A stretch of 64,000 nt of DNA from Capniomyces stellatus. Lineage: Eukaryota > Kickxellomycota > Harpellomycetes > Harpellales > Legeriomycetaceae. This document shows positions 44,401-54,886 of the stretch, piece after piece. The position numbers and the translations under genes are program-made. The notes under the pieces were generated by a model. The model was not told where the DNA came from. It worked only from the letters and a program-made list of their open reading frames with translations, and did no database searches. The stretch is taken from the NCBI GenBank assembly GCA_001661515.1, contig LUVW01000035.1, positions 164,812 to 228,811 of the forward strand. Direction: 5' to 3'. Every line of letters starts with the position of its first letter. Within the stretch, counting starts at the first letter, position 1.

Positions 44401-45555
44401 AAATCCAATCGTAAACAACTCCTCCAAACACCGTCCAACATCCTTGTAATCCGACACCACCAGACTCAGGGACACGTCTTTGCCACTAAAAGTCCCGTTG
44501 GAAAAGCTCTTGATGATATCTGGAACAAAAACTTCTGGTCGAATCCACTTGATTCTTGCCATATCCAGAACTGCCCCGTTAAATATCACCCACTGTGGGT
44601 TCTTTACAACTTCGTCCCAGTCATACGAAATTGGTCTTTTATTCAGGATATTCAGCACCTTTCGGCCCGCTGCAGAGTTATGGCATCCCAAGTCCCCTGA
44701 TCTGAACTTTGGCGCTTCTATCTGCGTTTTTTTGACCATCTCACATGGCATAATGCTTGGCACATTTCCGTTTTGGTCAGCAAAACCCGCACTATAGCCA
44801 AACACCTTTTTGCAGCTGCCATTGCTTGACTGGAACAGAAGCGACATGTCCATCATGCTGGCTGAAAGCGGCTGCCCCAGCAAACTTGCCATATTTGGCC
44901 CCGTTAGAACCGACTCGGGGTGCCCAAATTTCGATACATCCACTGCAAACCCATTCACTATCACGTCATTCGACTGTAGCTCCGAGTGCTTCACTCGATA
45001 CCCTGTTTTGCACAGCACCGGTTGCAGCCCAAACGTCAGAAATCCCACCGCCAGACACAGGTAAATTATAATCGACACCAACCCCAGTTTCTCCCGCCAT
45101 GCATCCCTGCTTTCATCCAGCCTCATCCCAAAGTACTTTAGTACAGAGTTCGGTGCCCAAAACGTCAAAATTTTGCAGTATATCATCCAACCACTTATGT
45201 TTTTACTATCTGGGTTTGCCCGCCTCTCTTTCTTTCTCGACTCTTTACTCGCCTTTGTCATTCTATGTCTGGCCACTGCTGTCCCCGCTGCAAAATCAAC
45301 ATTTGTCATCGACTTTCTCACCTCTGACGCCATATTTTGTCTTTGCATCCGTTTTGCCTCTCTTGCCTTCATCTTTTTATCTTCTACAATCGACTCAATG
45401 TCGCCATTGAATTCCAGCTCCGTGCTCATCCCTGATTCGTTTACTGCCACACTTCTTCCATTTCCACCATTACTTTTGCCCCTTTCAGTATTAGCTCTCT
45501 CGCTTCCTCTTTTCCTGTAGCCATCGCTATCTTGATCCGCTCGCGATCTCTTCAT
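41488..45555 (-). CDS. Chitin synthase, class IV-type (division 2)
   Basis: Plasma-membrane processive GT2 enzyme making wall chitin from UDP-GlcNAc. Single exon, 1355 residues. A charged N-terminus of about 120 residues is followed by WMIYCKILTFWAPNSVLKYFG and AWREKLGL, typical of class IV/Chs3-type enzymes, then two membrane helices flanking an extracytoplasmic region (about residues 165-410). The catalytic domain shows VICDGI, VDADTKVYPD, CLPGCFCMYRI, GEDRYLTTLML and QRRRWINST, all the residues expected for activity. A group of membrane helices follows, then a long Gln/Ser-rich tail. No myosin head is present, excluding class V/VI. It is likely regulated by Chs4-like activators, by family knowledge only. 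Confidence 0.93.
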   Translation of the reverse strand: MKRSRADQDSDGYRKRGSERANTERGKSNGGNGRSVAVNESGMSTELEFNGDIESIVEDKKMKAREAKRMQRQNMASEVRKSMTNVDFAAGTAVARHRMTKASKESRKKERRANPDSKNISGWMIYCKILTFWAPNSVLKYFGMRLDESRDAWREKLGLVSIIIYLCLAVGFLTFGLQPVLCKTGYRVKHSELQSNDVIVNGFAVDVSKFGHPESVLTGPNMASLLGQPLSASMMDMSLLFQSSNGSCKKVFGYSAGFADQNGNVPSIMPCEMVKKTQIEAPKFRSGDLGCHNSAAGRKVLNILNKRPISYDWDEVVKNPQWVIFNGAVLDMARIKWIRPEVFVPDIIKSFSNGTFSGKDVSLSLVVSDYKDVGRCLEELFTIGFVDANSVGCITSNIILYMSLLVILGAVFSRFFMAVYFGWFVSRKLGYFKQETPEQRKKRLEEIENWANVNNHYNFNNAESGDYSTNHVTQDLYGMGEISSDNRGVDGPGHGFSTNTGTNMDDGNIEKFASVEINRIHRKLGQGESIGEFEKIGAVVRDMGGSLGVSEKRQNAQSGKAGAKKLPADNYFGKKDVETNSEVSGAEAEVRKMQGRQFNENNLSSNQLYSASESKLSFDPLYTLLLITCYSEGAHGIRTTLDSLVATEYPASYKCLVVICDGIIKGSGEDITTPDVCLSMMTDLLIQPENTKAYTYVAVAGGSKRLNMAKLYAGYYMPNKDSPELAKKSRVPMMLIVKCGTVEEKNDNKPGNRGKRDSQVILMSFLQRVMFDERMTILEYEMFNALWNITGVTPDHFEIVLMVDADTKVYPDSLTHMVSVMANDAKVMGLCGETKIANKRDTYTSMMQVFEYYISHHQSKAFESMFGGVTCLPGCFCMYRIKSVKGNNGHWVPILANPDIVENYSENVVDTLHKKNLLLLGEDRYLTTLMLKNFPKRKMIFVPAAVCKTIVPNEFKVLLSQRRRWINSTVHNLIELVMVNDLCGTFCFSMQFIIFMELVGTLVLPAAISFTVYLVTISTFTRPVPWLPLFLLACILGLPAILIGLTSRKIVYIGWMLVYLSSLLIWNFVLPIYAYWHFDDFSWGETRKVEGETKDNGHADITGTFDCTKIVMKRWCDFEAEKLRKSKAILETTPELVEAAQRSQIQTLRTFVTVYGESRHTILGPGSLLQACAIELDDAEAYQAAVRIEALGNFSPNAIPKLIGYGHGSTMYQNSGSSYSGSIMNRKKKASSTFFYTQHMSGNRSKSNGMLLQEQSLNYQHHRGMALTPTQNKNSQRKRLFSQSQLYTRQQMREHMHELQEQQQQSKVQSHQKVVSRSKSAYFAGDYDGIDKINLDLLPNNKTSYLLNPEESMEG

Positions 45556-45710
45556 TTTACTCTTTACTAATCTCTCGTATTCAATTTCATACTCGGAACC
45601 TACAAAACCATTAATTCAATTGTTTTTTTTGCTTTGATTTTCTTTTATTGTTTTTTTTTCCCCTTTGTTTTGCCTGGCCGACTCTTTTTTTGTTTTTTCT
45701 CTCCTTCTTC

Positions 45711-46395
45711 TTAAACCCCATCCACCGCTTTAAAATATCTTGATAATGTTGTATTCAAATAAAAACAGACAAGAAAAAAAAAGTGCAGCTCAAAAGTTAG
45801 CCAGCTGGTCTCACGGTTACCTAGTTCGTTCTGGTTTCTACCGTATACCATATTACTTTCTCCTACTTTGCTACTTTTGCTAATTTTCTGGTTGCTTGAC
45901 ACCGCTATTAATTTAATCTACCCAATTACTCCGACCCCGGTCGCCACTCTTGTTTATCTATCAACATGTCGATATATATATATATTAGTAGTTTCAATGT
46001 TGTTGCTGTTGTCGTCGTGGTTAATATTGGCTTTTTGCGATAATCTAACTTGGCGACAAGACCAATTATTAATCCAGCAATTCCAATAGCCAAACGACCT
46101 GGCTCAAAGGTTGATGTCTCTAGCAGCAATTTCTTGCTGTAGTTTCCCAAACTTTCGCATCTGGCTAGCATACGTGTGTTATATACCTCAATTTCTTTGG
46201 TACGGCCCGAATACCACTCTACATTTTCAATATCTGTCAAGCATGTATAACACTAAACAATACAAAAGTCACTTACATTATCCCCAGTAAATGGCAGAGT
46301 ACAGCAAAAAAATATATAAATTCCAAGAGCTAAAAGTTTAATGTAAAGTTTACACCTTCAATAGCCAAAAATAAATAAATAAATAGTATTAGCTG
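45711..46395 (-). CDS. Possible multi-exon gene for a small membrane protein, unidentified
   Basis: Several minus-strand frames linked by good splice motifs suggest a gene, though no start was found. An exon near 46395-46360 ends at a GTGTAA donor. The next, about 46326-46275 (LGIYIFFCCTLPFTGDN), ends at GTAAGT. A third starts at about 46252 (YTCLTDIENVEWYSGRTKEIEV... to LAIGIAGLIIGLVAKLD). A later segment near 45905-45820 (NMVYGRNQNEL, GTAACC donor) could join the stop at 45711. The result would be a two-helix membrane protein with a charged loop. I could not settle the link between the third and last segments and recognise no family, so treat this as a locus, not a model. Confidence 0.33.
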
Positions 46396-48734
46396 GTTGA
46401 GTCAAGTTAAAGTTACTAAATTTGTCTTTCTGACTAAACCTAAAAACAAAGGATTAAAGTCAAGAACCAAGAACCAAGAAAGAGAGAGTGTGTGAAAGTC
46501 TGGTAGTTGTACCGTTGGCTTTATTTACTCGCTGTGGACGTTGGTTAGTGAGCCCACTGTTACCTTCCCTTTTAGTTGCTTAAATTAACTTGATAGCGTT
46601 TGCTAAAAATTATTTATTTGTTGCATATAGAAGTGTACAACTGATGAACATCTCAATGCAGAAACCTTGAACTACTTGGTTTGGACTCTGATAAATGGCA
46701 CTCTTCTCAAGTTATGAACCGGGGGCTAATGTACTTTTGGTTGTTTGGATGTTTTTGTTTTCTAGGTGATTAGTGTCTATAATAATGCTATTTTTAAACT
46801 AGAGAGATCAAGAAAGCGAAAAAGAAACCTGTGTAATAGCGAGCTAGTGTTTTTTGTTTTTGTTTTTGTTTTTCAATTTTAGTTGCTCAAATAGTAGCTT
46901 TTACATATGCAACAGTATATTAACTAATCTACTTTTATTAATCACTATAATCAAGCAGCTGTTTATTACTTGAACAATGATAATTGCAGTATCTTACATG
47001 CCTCCTTGATTATAGCCTCGATATAACAACATACAGCAAGTGATTTTTTTTCTAATATCAAACATGCAATGCAGGCAAATATGCTTGGGTTGGAATAATA
47101 AAACAGCCAGATAGAAAAAAGAAAAGAAAAAGCTATGGATCCACGGCATCCCGAAATTAGAAGCGTATTATACTTTTCCTGAAACAATAGCAGCCATAAA
47201 TATTTCATCTTTATAATTATATCGGTCTGGCTTTCCTTGCTTTGGCAGTACATTGCTGATTCTAGTCGGCAACAATATTATTCAACAAAAAATACAAAAA
47301 AAAATTCAAACTACATCTTTATAATCAAACTTACTTTAGCCTAGCATTTAGCAGCTAACGTGGCGAGAAAAACAACTAGATGCAGGCTTTAAAGACAATT
47401 AAAAGAAGGAAAAAAGAGAAAAAAAACGAAAATTACAGCTAACTACATACATTCAACGTGGATGATTGTTTTTGAACTTGGCTCCATTATTTAAAACGAT
47501 TAAAGGCAAATGAAAATGCTGGAAGGCTGATTACCCCAATTATGATTCAAACAATCAAGTCTGGTACCAAGCTGCTTTACTCGACAATAGTTTATGGACT
47601 TGCATCAAGCTTTTATTTCTTAGGAAAAAGTAAATACATTTCCAATTTCAGCTCTTTCTTAAAAATGTACTGCACTATTTGGTTTAGACATTCATATCCA
47701 AAAATGAGCCGTTCATTTCAATAAAAAAAACAAAACAAAAATGAACCGTTCCAAAAATTTTCTTTACATGCATTTTTCTTTGTCTTTGTTCTCAGTCTTT
47801 GTTGCGCTCCTAAGAAATAGCAAGCTTACGCTGAAAATCTCTCAAGTGTAATGAGCCTTGGTTTGCTTTTATTATTGTTGTTTTTTTTTTCAGTGCAGAG
47901 TTATCAATCAACACCAAAATAGCTGTTATACACAGGACACATGGTGTTATAACTGATATATATTTTTTTCTCTTTTAACGGCAAATAATGTGTACTGATC
48001 CAATTTTTCACAGATACTAGCTTGGTTATTTCTGTTGCCTTCAGTATTACCATTAGCAAAGCACTAATTACGTCGATAGGAACTGTTACCTAGGCACATA
48101 TCTGCAAGAGGTATTGAGGAATGGGTGGTGTACAATTAGATAATCAGAGTCAAGCACACGTTTCTATTTTTTTTAAAAAAAATAAATTTATTGCACTTTT
48201 ATTTTTGAGAATGTAGCGTAACAGTCACCTTGTCAATTTTTAGCAATAACCTCAAGTAAGAGGTGGGGGTGGGGTTGCAGCAGAGTTCAAAAAAAGCTGT
48301 GCTAACAATTCAATAAAAAAAATTATGCTAATTATATCAATTGTAAGATGTGTAGTTTTCGATTCAGAAAGTTTAAAGTGGTGCGTTTATTGTTTTATGG
48401 ATGATAGGCTTGATCCTTGACTTTTTTTTCAGACAATAAGGTTAAGAATTTAAACATTGTGAGTCCGAGTTTTTGATTGTGTTGAAAGGCAAGTTTTGCA
48501 TGTCTTGATATCTCAAAAATCAAAATTTTGAAATTTATAATTTAAATTGCTATTTATACATGCTTGACTCGGTCATTATGGTATATACTTGCAAACAAAC
48601 AAGCATAAAAACAATAACACTAGTTCGATTAGTGGAAGGATGGCAAATCTAATCGTTTTAATCTGCTACTGACACTTGGGTAAAGTAGTTAAAATCGGCA
48701 GGGCCAGCAAGTAGCAATTCTAAATGCGTGTATT

Positions 48735-48863
48735 ATGAAGGTGGAGATCCAGTATAGGGATAACCTGTTCCGATTCAAGTACAGGACTATGTTTGGAGAT
48801 AATATGGTCAGCGTTTTGATTCTAATTTACATTTTTTTAGCTCGTGCCTATAAGGGAGAATAA
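48735..48863 (+). CDS. Possible small ORF or orphan exon
   Basis: 42 codons from ATG to TAA. The first 18 residues (MKVEIQYRDNLFRFKYRT) look like the beginning of a PB1-type domain, then the frame becomes hydrophobic (VSVLILIYIFLARAY). A GTCAGC donor-like site follows the 24th codon, so this may be a first exon whose partners are missing or not recognisable. No supporting downstream exon was found in the repeats that follow. Confidence 0.2.
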   Translation: MKVEIQYRDNLFRFKYRTMFGDNMVSVLILIYIFLARAYKGE

Positions 48864-48924
48864 TGAAAACGCTGAGGGCTTTTTTCTATTTTATCATTGC
48901 AGCAGACTTTATATTGCAGCAGAG

Positions 48925-49054
48925 CTTTATCATAATAACATCTAATTTATCATAACAACGTCTAATTTGTCATAACAACATCTGCTTTATTATAGCAATA
49001 TCTACTTTGTCATCGCAACAGTTATTTATCATTGCAACAGAGCTTTTCTTTGTT
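48925..49054. repeat. Degenerate 20-bp tandem repeat, about six units
   Basis: Units of the form ATCATAACAACATCTAATTT with increasing divergence toward the right (TCATCGCAACAG, TCATTGCAACAG). No coding frame is associated. Confidence 0.8.
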
Positions 49055-49506
49055 TTGCTTGCTACAGCCTAACAGAGTGGTCAGTTTTTTTGTGTTTGTT
49101 AGATTTACCAGCAAGAATCTTGCTAACAAGGAAAATATGCAAAAAGAATTATGATGATCGCTATTTTTGCACAACACAGAGGGCGATGTCTTGTATGGGT
49201 CTAATAAGATATTATACCGGCATGGATTGTTTCACGTATAAATATATCATGCTATAAAAATCGACTTTTGGGATGGATTAATGATTGTTTGATCCAAATG
49301 CTGCATCAGGAATAAATAAATGGCTATATACTTTGGACACTTGGTACAAAGTATCTCTCTCCACTCCCCTCTATCCACCCCGCAAATATTCAAACATTCA
49401 AACAAAAACAAGTCATTTCTTGAAACGTTGAGCATTTAGTCATCAAGTAAATATATCGATAAAAATGCAAGGAAACAAAAAAATTTATAACCATTGTTGG
49501 TACCAA

Positions 49507-49586
49507 GGTCAAGTTTATATAGTACAAGGACAAGTTTATATAGTGGAGGTCAAGTTTATATAGTGCGAGGTCAAGTTTATACAACG
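49507..49586. repeat. About 20-bp tandem repeat, four units
   Basis: Units of GGTCAAGTTTATATAGTGC with small changes in length and sequence. It produces the spurious Leu/Tyr repeat frame on the minus strand at 49390-49584. Confidence 0.85.
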
Positions 49587-49848
49587 CAATACTGATACTA
49601 AGACAAAGTTAAAGGTTATTATCCGTTGTAAGGTTTGGTGAATTATTTAAAAAGCATAGATTCAACTTGGATGCCATTAAACTTATAAGAGCTATAAAGA
49701 CACAATTCTTAATCAGTCTTTTCCTTCATTTAATTCCCAACATTTGATAATCTTGTTTTGTAAATACATTCAAAACATAGCTAATATTAAGTTTATAGCT
49801 AGACTATTGCTTTTTTAAATAAAATAAAATAAAAATAAGACTTGTAAA

Positions 49849-50756
49849 ATGTTTGGTAAGAAAGTATTGTATATATTTGCCCTAGTCTTTTTAGTAGCTC
49901 TTAGTCTAAGTGTAGAGGCTGCTGAAGAAACTGTTGTTGCAAAGAGCAGCACGGAGAAAGCAGAAAATGGCGAGGTGAAAGTTGAAGCCAAGGAGGTTGG
50001 CACGGACAAGAAAGTCACTGAAAACAAAGAAGAGTACAACAAGGACACCAACCGGGACAACAGCGTTAACAAAGAAATCAGTGATAAAAATGAGGTTGAG
50101 ATGAAAAAGGATGACAGCAAAAACGCAAAAGAGTCCAAAACCGTCAAAGCGGAAAAGAAAAAGAATAAAGAAAAGGACAACCTTAACTCTTCAATTAAGA
50201 AGACATGGTGCAACGACAACTCCAACTTTTGTACCAACGTTTGCTTAAACATGACCGCTGGAGCACCAACAAAGAGAGGCTGCAACATAAACAACCTTGA
50301 ATGGAACTGTGTTTGCGGAAACGGTACATCGCCGGACGCATCAGGTAATTAGCAACCCAATAACTTGTTTGTAGCTATATTTGTTGTGTGTGTTCAATGG
50401 TACTAACTTTTCCCTAACATCCTAACTGTGTGTCTATTATAGTATATACATTCCCCATAGTGTACTTCAAGTGCACACAGGAAGTCAACGACTGTCAGAG
50501 AAAGTGTGATGCAAAGAACTCAGAGTGTGCCGTCAAATGCGCAGAAAGCAGGAACTGCACAGCGCCAAATGACCCGTATCTGGGAAACGTGGCTGAAGTA
50601 ACAGATGGTGATGAGGAGGGCGGCGTAGCTAAAAAGAAGGACGATGATGGCTATGTTAACAGAGACTACTTGTTTAATGCTGGTGGTCTAAACTCAGCAA
50701 GTGGTTATATGATGGCTATGCTTTTTACTCTTGCGCTAGTTTCCATCGGTATCTGA
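49849..50756 (+). CDS. GPI-type cell-wall protein with a DUF7707-like Cys-rich domain
   Basis: Two exons (49849-50344 and 50443-50756, phase 1) give 269 residues. There is a signal peptide (residues 1-24, ending SVEA), then about 95 residues of Lys/Glu/Asp/Asn-rich low-complexity linker. The Cys-rich domain follows, from about 120: WCNDNSNFCTNVCLN, GCNINNLEWNCVCGNG, YFKCTQEVNDCQRKC, CAVKCAESRNC. The order and the VCGNGTSPDAS and ESRNCTAPNDP blocks match the fungal DUF7707 family of surface proteins. The end (NAGGLNSASGYMMAMLFTLALVSIGI) has the small-residue omega site and hydrophobic tail expected for GPI anchoring. The intron splits the Cys-rich domain. Function unknown; probably a wall surface protein. 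Confidence 0.82.
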
Positions 50757-51281
50757 TCTCACTACAGCTTGCATTTAGCTTGTTTTCTTTTTAGTCGAAT
50801 GACTATATAGCTACATAATTATTTTATAAGTTCATAAAGACAACAGCAACATTATTGTGTTGCTAAGATATTAAACTAAATGTTATTGAAATATAAATAA
50901 ACAGTAAATATCAAAAGGAACAAAAAAAAAGCGGCACAATCTCAACAGAAGAAAAATAATAAAAAAGTAATGTAAAACGGCTGTAAAATAGTAGAGCAAT
51001 ATATGATTTAAAATAGCTTGAATGAGAGCAAAAGTGAAGAGGGGTACTCAAGATACCCTTTTGCGTATATAACGGATGAATCGTGAGTGTCGGGGAAGGG
51101 GTGTACATATGGGAATTGTGTGTATCAGCGGAATTCATGTTAAAAAATTTAGAATGAAAGTGATGCTAAACGATTTCATAAAAAAAAACAAAGGGAATGA
51201 GGGGGTGGGGAGGGGGAGATAAAAGGGGAAAGCAAGTGTAGGCAAATAATTAGTTTAAAAACGGAACTGTGATTGAGTTAA
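50757..51281. other. Spacer downstream of the GPI protein gene
   Basis: About 520 bases, A- and G-rich toward the right. A possible 7-nt first exon (ATGAATC at 51076-51082, followed by GTGAGT) for the segment below is the only item of note. Confidence 0.4.
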
Positions 51282-51539
51282 TTTGATGAAAAGCGCATTC
51301 TAATATCTGCAGTATTAGCGGGCAAGCTCCTGAGAGAGGAGTTAGAAGAACCAATTGCCAAGATTCTTGAGAATCCTGACGGCTTTAGCGCCAGAGCGGT
51401 GCTGGAAACAGCGTCGTTTCTAGAGGCTATCCAAAAATACCACTACTTGACCCTGTCCAGGCTTAAAGTAGCACCAATCTCCCTGAACCAATGCCCATCG
51501 GGTACGGACGATCTAATTGATCGAAGGGGTGTTGGCTAA
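51282..51539 (+). pseudogene. Orphan coding-like segment (last exon or gene remnant)
   Basis: An open frame of 85 codons ending at TAA (51537-51539), less AT-rich than its surroundings and clearly protein-like (GKLLREELEEPIAKILENPD, ARAVLETASFLEAIQKYHYL). It has no in-frame ATG. An acceptor (TCTGCAG ending at 51312) allows it to be a last exon; splicing from ATGAATC|GTGAGT at 51076-51082 would give a 77-residue protein starting MNLLAGKLLREELEEP in correct phase. That is possible but based on a seven-base exon. Otherwise it is a relic of a lost gene. Family not recognised. Confidence 0.45.
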
Positions 51540-52855
51540 TAGAGTCGTTTAACATATCAAAATAACAATGCTATATAGTACTTTAACAGTATTTTAATAT
51601 TATTGTTTGACATTGTATATATTGTTGTGTTGTGTTGATTCTGTTGCCAACAAATCACATAAATATAACAAATAAATTAAAAATATAAATAAAACACAAA
51701 TAAAAATAAAAAAAATAACTCGCATAAATGAAAATAATTCACATAAAAATAAATAAATAAATAAATAAATTGATTGTAAGTCATCATCAAAGAGAAATGC
51801 GTGAAAAGCAATAATATCAATGCTGAATAAAACAAAGTGGTCAGTTATTTTCAGTAGTTGTTGTTAGAGAGGAGAAAAATGAAAAGTGAAAAGTGAAAAT
51901 GAAGGTTCTGGTTATTTTTTTTTGTTTTTTTTTTGCTGACAATAGTCGAGTATTGAGTGATTTGATTTGGTTGGTGGTGGGTAAGGAAGAAAAGGGAAAA
52001 AGTTGAATGAAAATAATGTAAAATGGACTTTGTGGAATTTGATGCAAAAGGTACAAGTTAAATGCTTATTTAATTTTTAAATCAAGAGAAGCGAATAAGC
52101 GAATAGAACAAAATACAGTTGAAAAAAAGAAAAAAAAAAGGGAGTTGGGGAGCTGGGAGACTAATGAGAGTGATTATTATTCAAAGAGATTCCAGAGATT
52201 TTTGGAGAACAGCTAAACATCAACGTGACAAAACACGAATTTGGAAATTGATGTTGATGTTGATACAAATATAAGTTAATAAAGCTGGGGCAAGTTGAAT
52301 TAAAAAAAAATGGAGATTTTGTGTATCATAAAAGTTAAAATCAGCAGCAATAGAATAGGGGACTTTGGTATAGAAAAAAGGAAGAAAAAAGAAAAAAAAA
52401 AGAAATAAAAAAGAGAAACAAATTGAGAAGGAAACATTAAAAACTGGATAAAAAATAATATTAGGAAATTCAGCTCTGAATTTGAAAGCAGAGAACGGAT
52501 TAAATTGGAAAGAGATACTTTTGAAACACATTTAAAACAGCAACCAGAGCTTGTGATAGTGCTATAAAAGATAGGTAGATTGAAAAGCAGGATAAAGTAG
52601 ATCTACGCTCGATAGTAGAAGGCGGCATAACAGGAAAGAGAGGGCAAAATTGTAAAAACATACAAAGAGGTTGTAAACAGCAATATAGGGAGTGTATGGT
52701 ATAAATCGATTGGGTACTTGGGATTGGCAAAAGTAAGAGAGTAAAAAGAAGATAAGGGATAAGCGAGTAAAAGGAAGATAAGGGACAAGAGAGTAAAAAG
52801 AAGATAAGGTGCGAGAGAAAGAAAAGTCAAAGAAAAGACAAGGTGCGAGAGAAAA
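51540..52855. other. AT-rich intergenic region with a purine-rich end
   Basis: About 1.3 kb. Many A-runs and T-runs; the minus-strand frames at 51841-52531 and 52500-53083 are low complexity. The last 120 bases are a purine-rich repeat that forms the probable 5' leader of the next gene. Confidence 0.5.
52736..52816. repeat. Purine-rich tandem repeat upstream of the gene at 52856
   Basis: Three units of about 30 bases built on AGAGTAAAAAGAAGATAAGG. It lies 40 bases before the start codon, so it is probably transcribed as leader or acts in the promoter. Confidence 0.8.
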
Positions 52856-54886
52856 ATGACAGGAGTTCAAATGGAGCGACAAAGAACAAACAACACAAGA
52901 CCTGTTCCAAGGTTGGTGATACAGAGAACAGAAACGCCAAGCAGGGAAGCGGTAAACATAACGGCAGAGGGAATAAGGGGGCAGATCAGCAACAAGACGC
53001 CAACAAAGCCCAGAGTGAACACGCCTATGAATAAGACGGTTCCGGTAAATAAAGTTTCTGGAGTTGCGCCACAGGGACGGCATAATTTAAAAGCAGGAAA
53101 TGCACAAAGGCCAGGAACGTCAATGGATCGACCAAGCACCTCAATGGCAAGACCTGGAGTGTCAGTTACAAGACCAGGAACGTCGATGGGAAGACCAGGA
53201 GTGTCCGTGGCAAGACCGGGAACATCGATGGCAAGGCCGGCGACTTCAATGGCAAGACCGGCGACTTCAATGCAGCTCAACGCGAACAGTGGCAGTGGCA
53301 TGAATATCAATGGTAGGGGAATAAGCAACACGGGAAACATCAAAGTCAGAGCTAGACAGTCGTCAATAGCAGTTTTGCAGGGCAGCCACCTGGTAAACGG
53401 AGACGATGGAGCCAGGATAGTTGGGAGCAAAGCATCAACAATTAACAGTAACAGCAAAAGCAACAAAAGCGACATCCTTTTAAATAACGAAAGTATGGCT
53501 GGCCTGATAAACAAGCTGAAGGCCTCGAGCATTTTAGCGGGAAAAGAACCACCAAGCCTCAGAATATCCGAGTCTGGACCCAATCAGAGCCGTGGGCTTA
53601 AAGTCAACCAACCCACCAATAGCAGTCGCCTCTCATTGGCCCAAAGACCTTACTCGGTAGCCGAAATTTACGGAACTTTTAACAAATCCAACACCAGCTC
53701 CAACTCCAACTCCAGCTCCAACCCAAACCCAAACCCAAACCCAAACTCAAACTCAAACTCAAATATAGCCCAAAGCACTGGTCATGGAATGGCTACAAGC
53801 CACCGTTACAGCATCAATTTAGGTTCAGGTTCTGGTAACCCCAACAGCCTCTTACACTCTCAAAAAACCCTGGCAAACAATCGATTGCCCAGAAATATCA
53901 TGGGAAGTCATGTATTGTTGCCTGAACATCCACTAGATACACAGGTAAGTCTCGACTTTTTTTTTTTTTCCTTTCACCATTGTTGCTGTTTATTATCATT
54001 ACTATTTTTACTATTGACATTTTTATTATTATGCACTAATTTTTTGACATGCTTTTTATCTTTTATATTTTTTTACTGAACCTTTTTGACATGGTTATTC
54101 GATTACAATGTTTTTTTTTTCTACCTCACCCATATTTTAACCAATCAATTTGGCTGATTGCTTGCTCCCTTGTTTATTTAGGATGCTGATTCAAACTTTG
54201 ACCCAGAATTTGGTTTTACTGAAGGCGACAACCTACTTCAGAGCTCCAATGGGCACATTCACACTGAATCCGACTGTATACACGGGAACAAACTAGTCAG
54301 ATCTCGCGAACTGGTTGACAAGCTGATTGATATCATAGCTGTTGCAAACATAAACACAAGCACAGGTACAAGCACAATCACACACGCAATTGCAGATCCA
54401 ACTACAGGCGCCAATAACTACGCAAATCCTGGTTTTGGCTCAAGCAATCTGGTGTCAAAATCCAAAGCTTCGTCATCCTCGTTAAATCTTAAACTAATCC
54501 CTAGTCGAAGTTTAAATACAAGCTCTTCAGTCTCCAACCTATCCAAACTCTCCACCCTAGACAACATAAAACTACCAATAAATACAGTCTCCACATCAGC
54601 ATCATCAACCATCAAAACTGTCTCTACATTTAGAAACTCCCCTTCAAGGCTTGGTGGCGCTGTCAATTTATCGAGGTCTAACTCCAGGCTGGCTGGCTTA
54701 AACTCTCCAACCGTTTTAAACACCTCCACCAACAGCAACCCATTTAATTGTACAAGTAACAACACTAGCTATTTCAATAATCCTGCCCACAACAATAACA
54801 GCAGCAACAACAGTGCTTCTCCCGACTTTAATTCCAGTCAAAATATACTGGCTATTCTTGGCCAATTAAAATCCCTATTAAACTAA
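52856..54886 (+). CDS. Asn/Ser-rich protein with a seven-residue RPGTSMx repeat
   Basis: Two exons, 52856-53944 and 54182-54886 (GTAAGT donor, TTTAG acceptor, phase 0), give 597 residues. The N-terminal 84 residues are basic. Residues 85-140 are eight tandem heptapeptides of the form RP[GSA][TV]S[MV]x. The rest is rich in Ser, Asn and Thr with an Asn-Pro/Asn-Ser tract near 280-305 and two short ordered-looking segments: SMAGLINKLKASSIL and, in exon 2, SRELVDKLIDIIAV; the protein ends with QNILAILGQLKSLLN. There is no signal peptide or membrane helix. Arg-Pro-Gly/Thr-Ser repeats could be kinase sites or microtubule-binding-like, but I recognise no family. Confidence 0.75.

Larger units (their letters stand above)
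46396..49848. other. Long gene-poor region with degenerate tandem repeats
   Basis: About 3.4 kb. Frames such as 46966-47253 (minus), 47542-47724 (plus) and 49247-49584 (minus) lack recognisable domains. Two tandem arrays and one small frame are listed separately. TATA-like and A-rich sequence near 49790-49848 probably belongs to the promoter of the gene at 49849. Confidence 0.5.

Noticed and set aside
43993..44700. 235-codon plus-strand frame and several others in 41500-45500
   Set aside because: Antisense shadows of the long chitin synthase gene.
45711..46395. BAP31/Yet1-type identity for the minus-strand locus next to chitin synthase
   Set aside because: The first hydrophobic helix looks similar, but the order of loop and second helix does not fit and no start codon was found.
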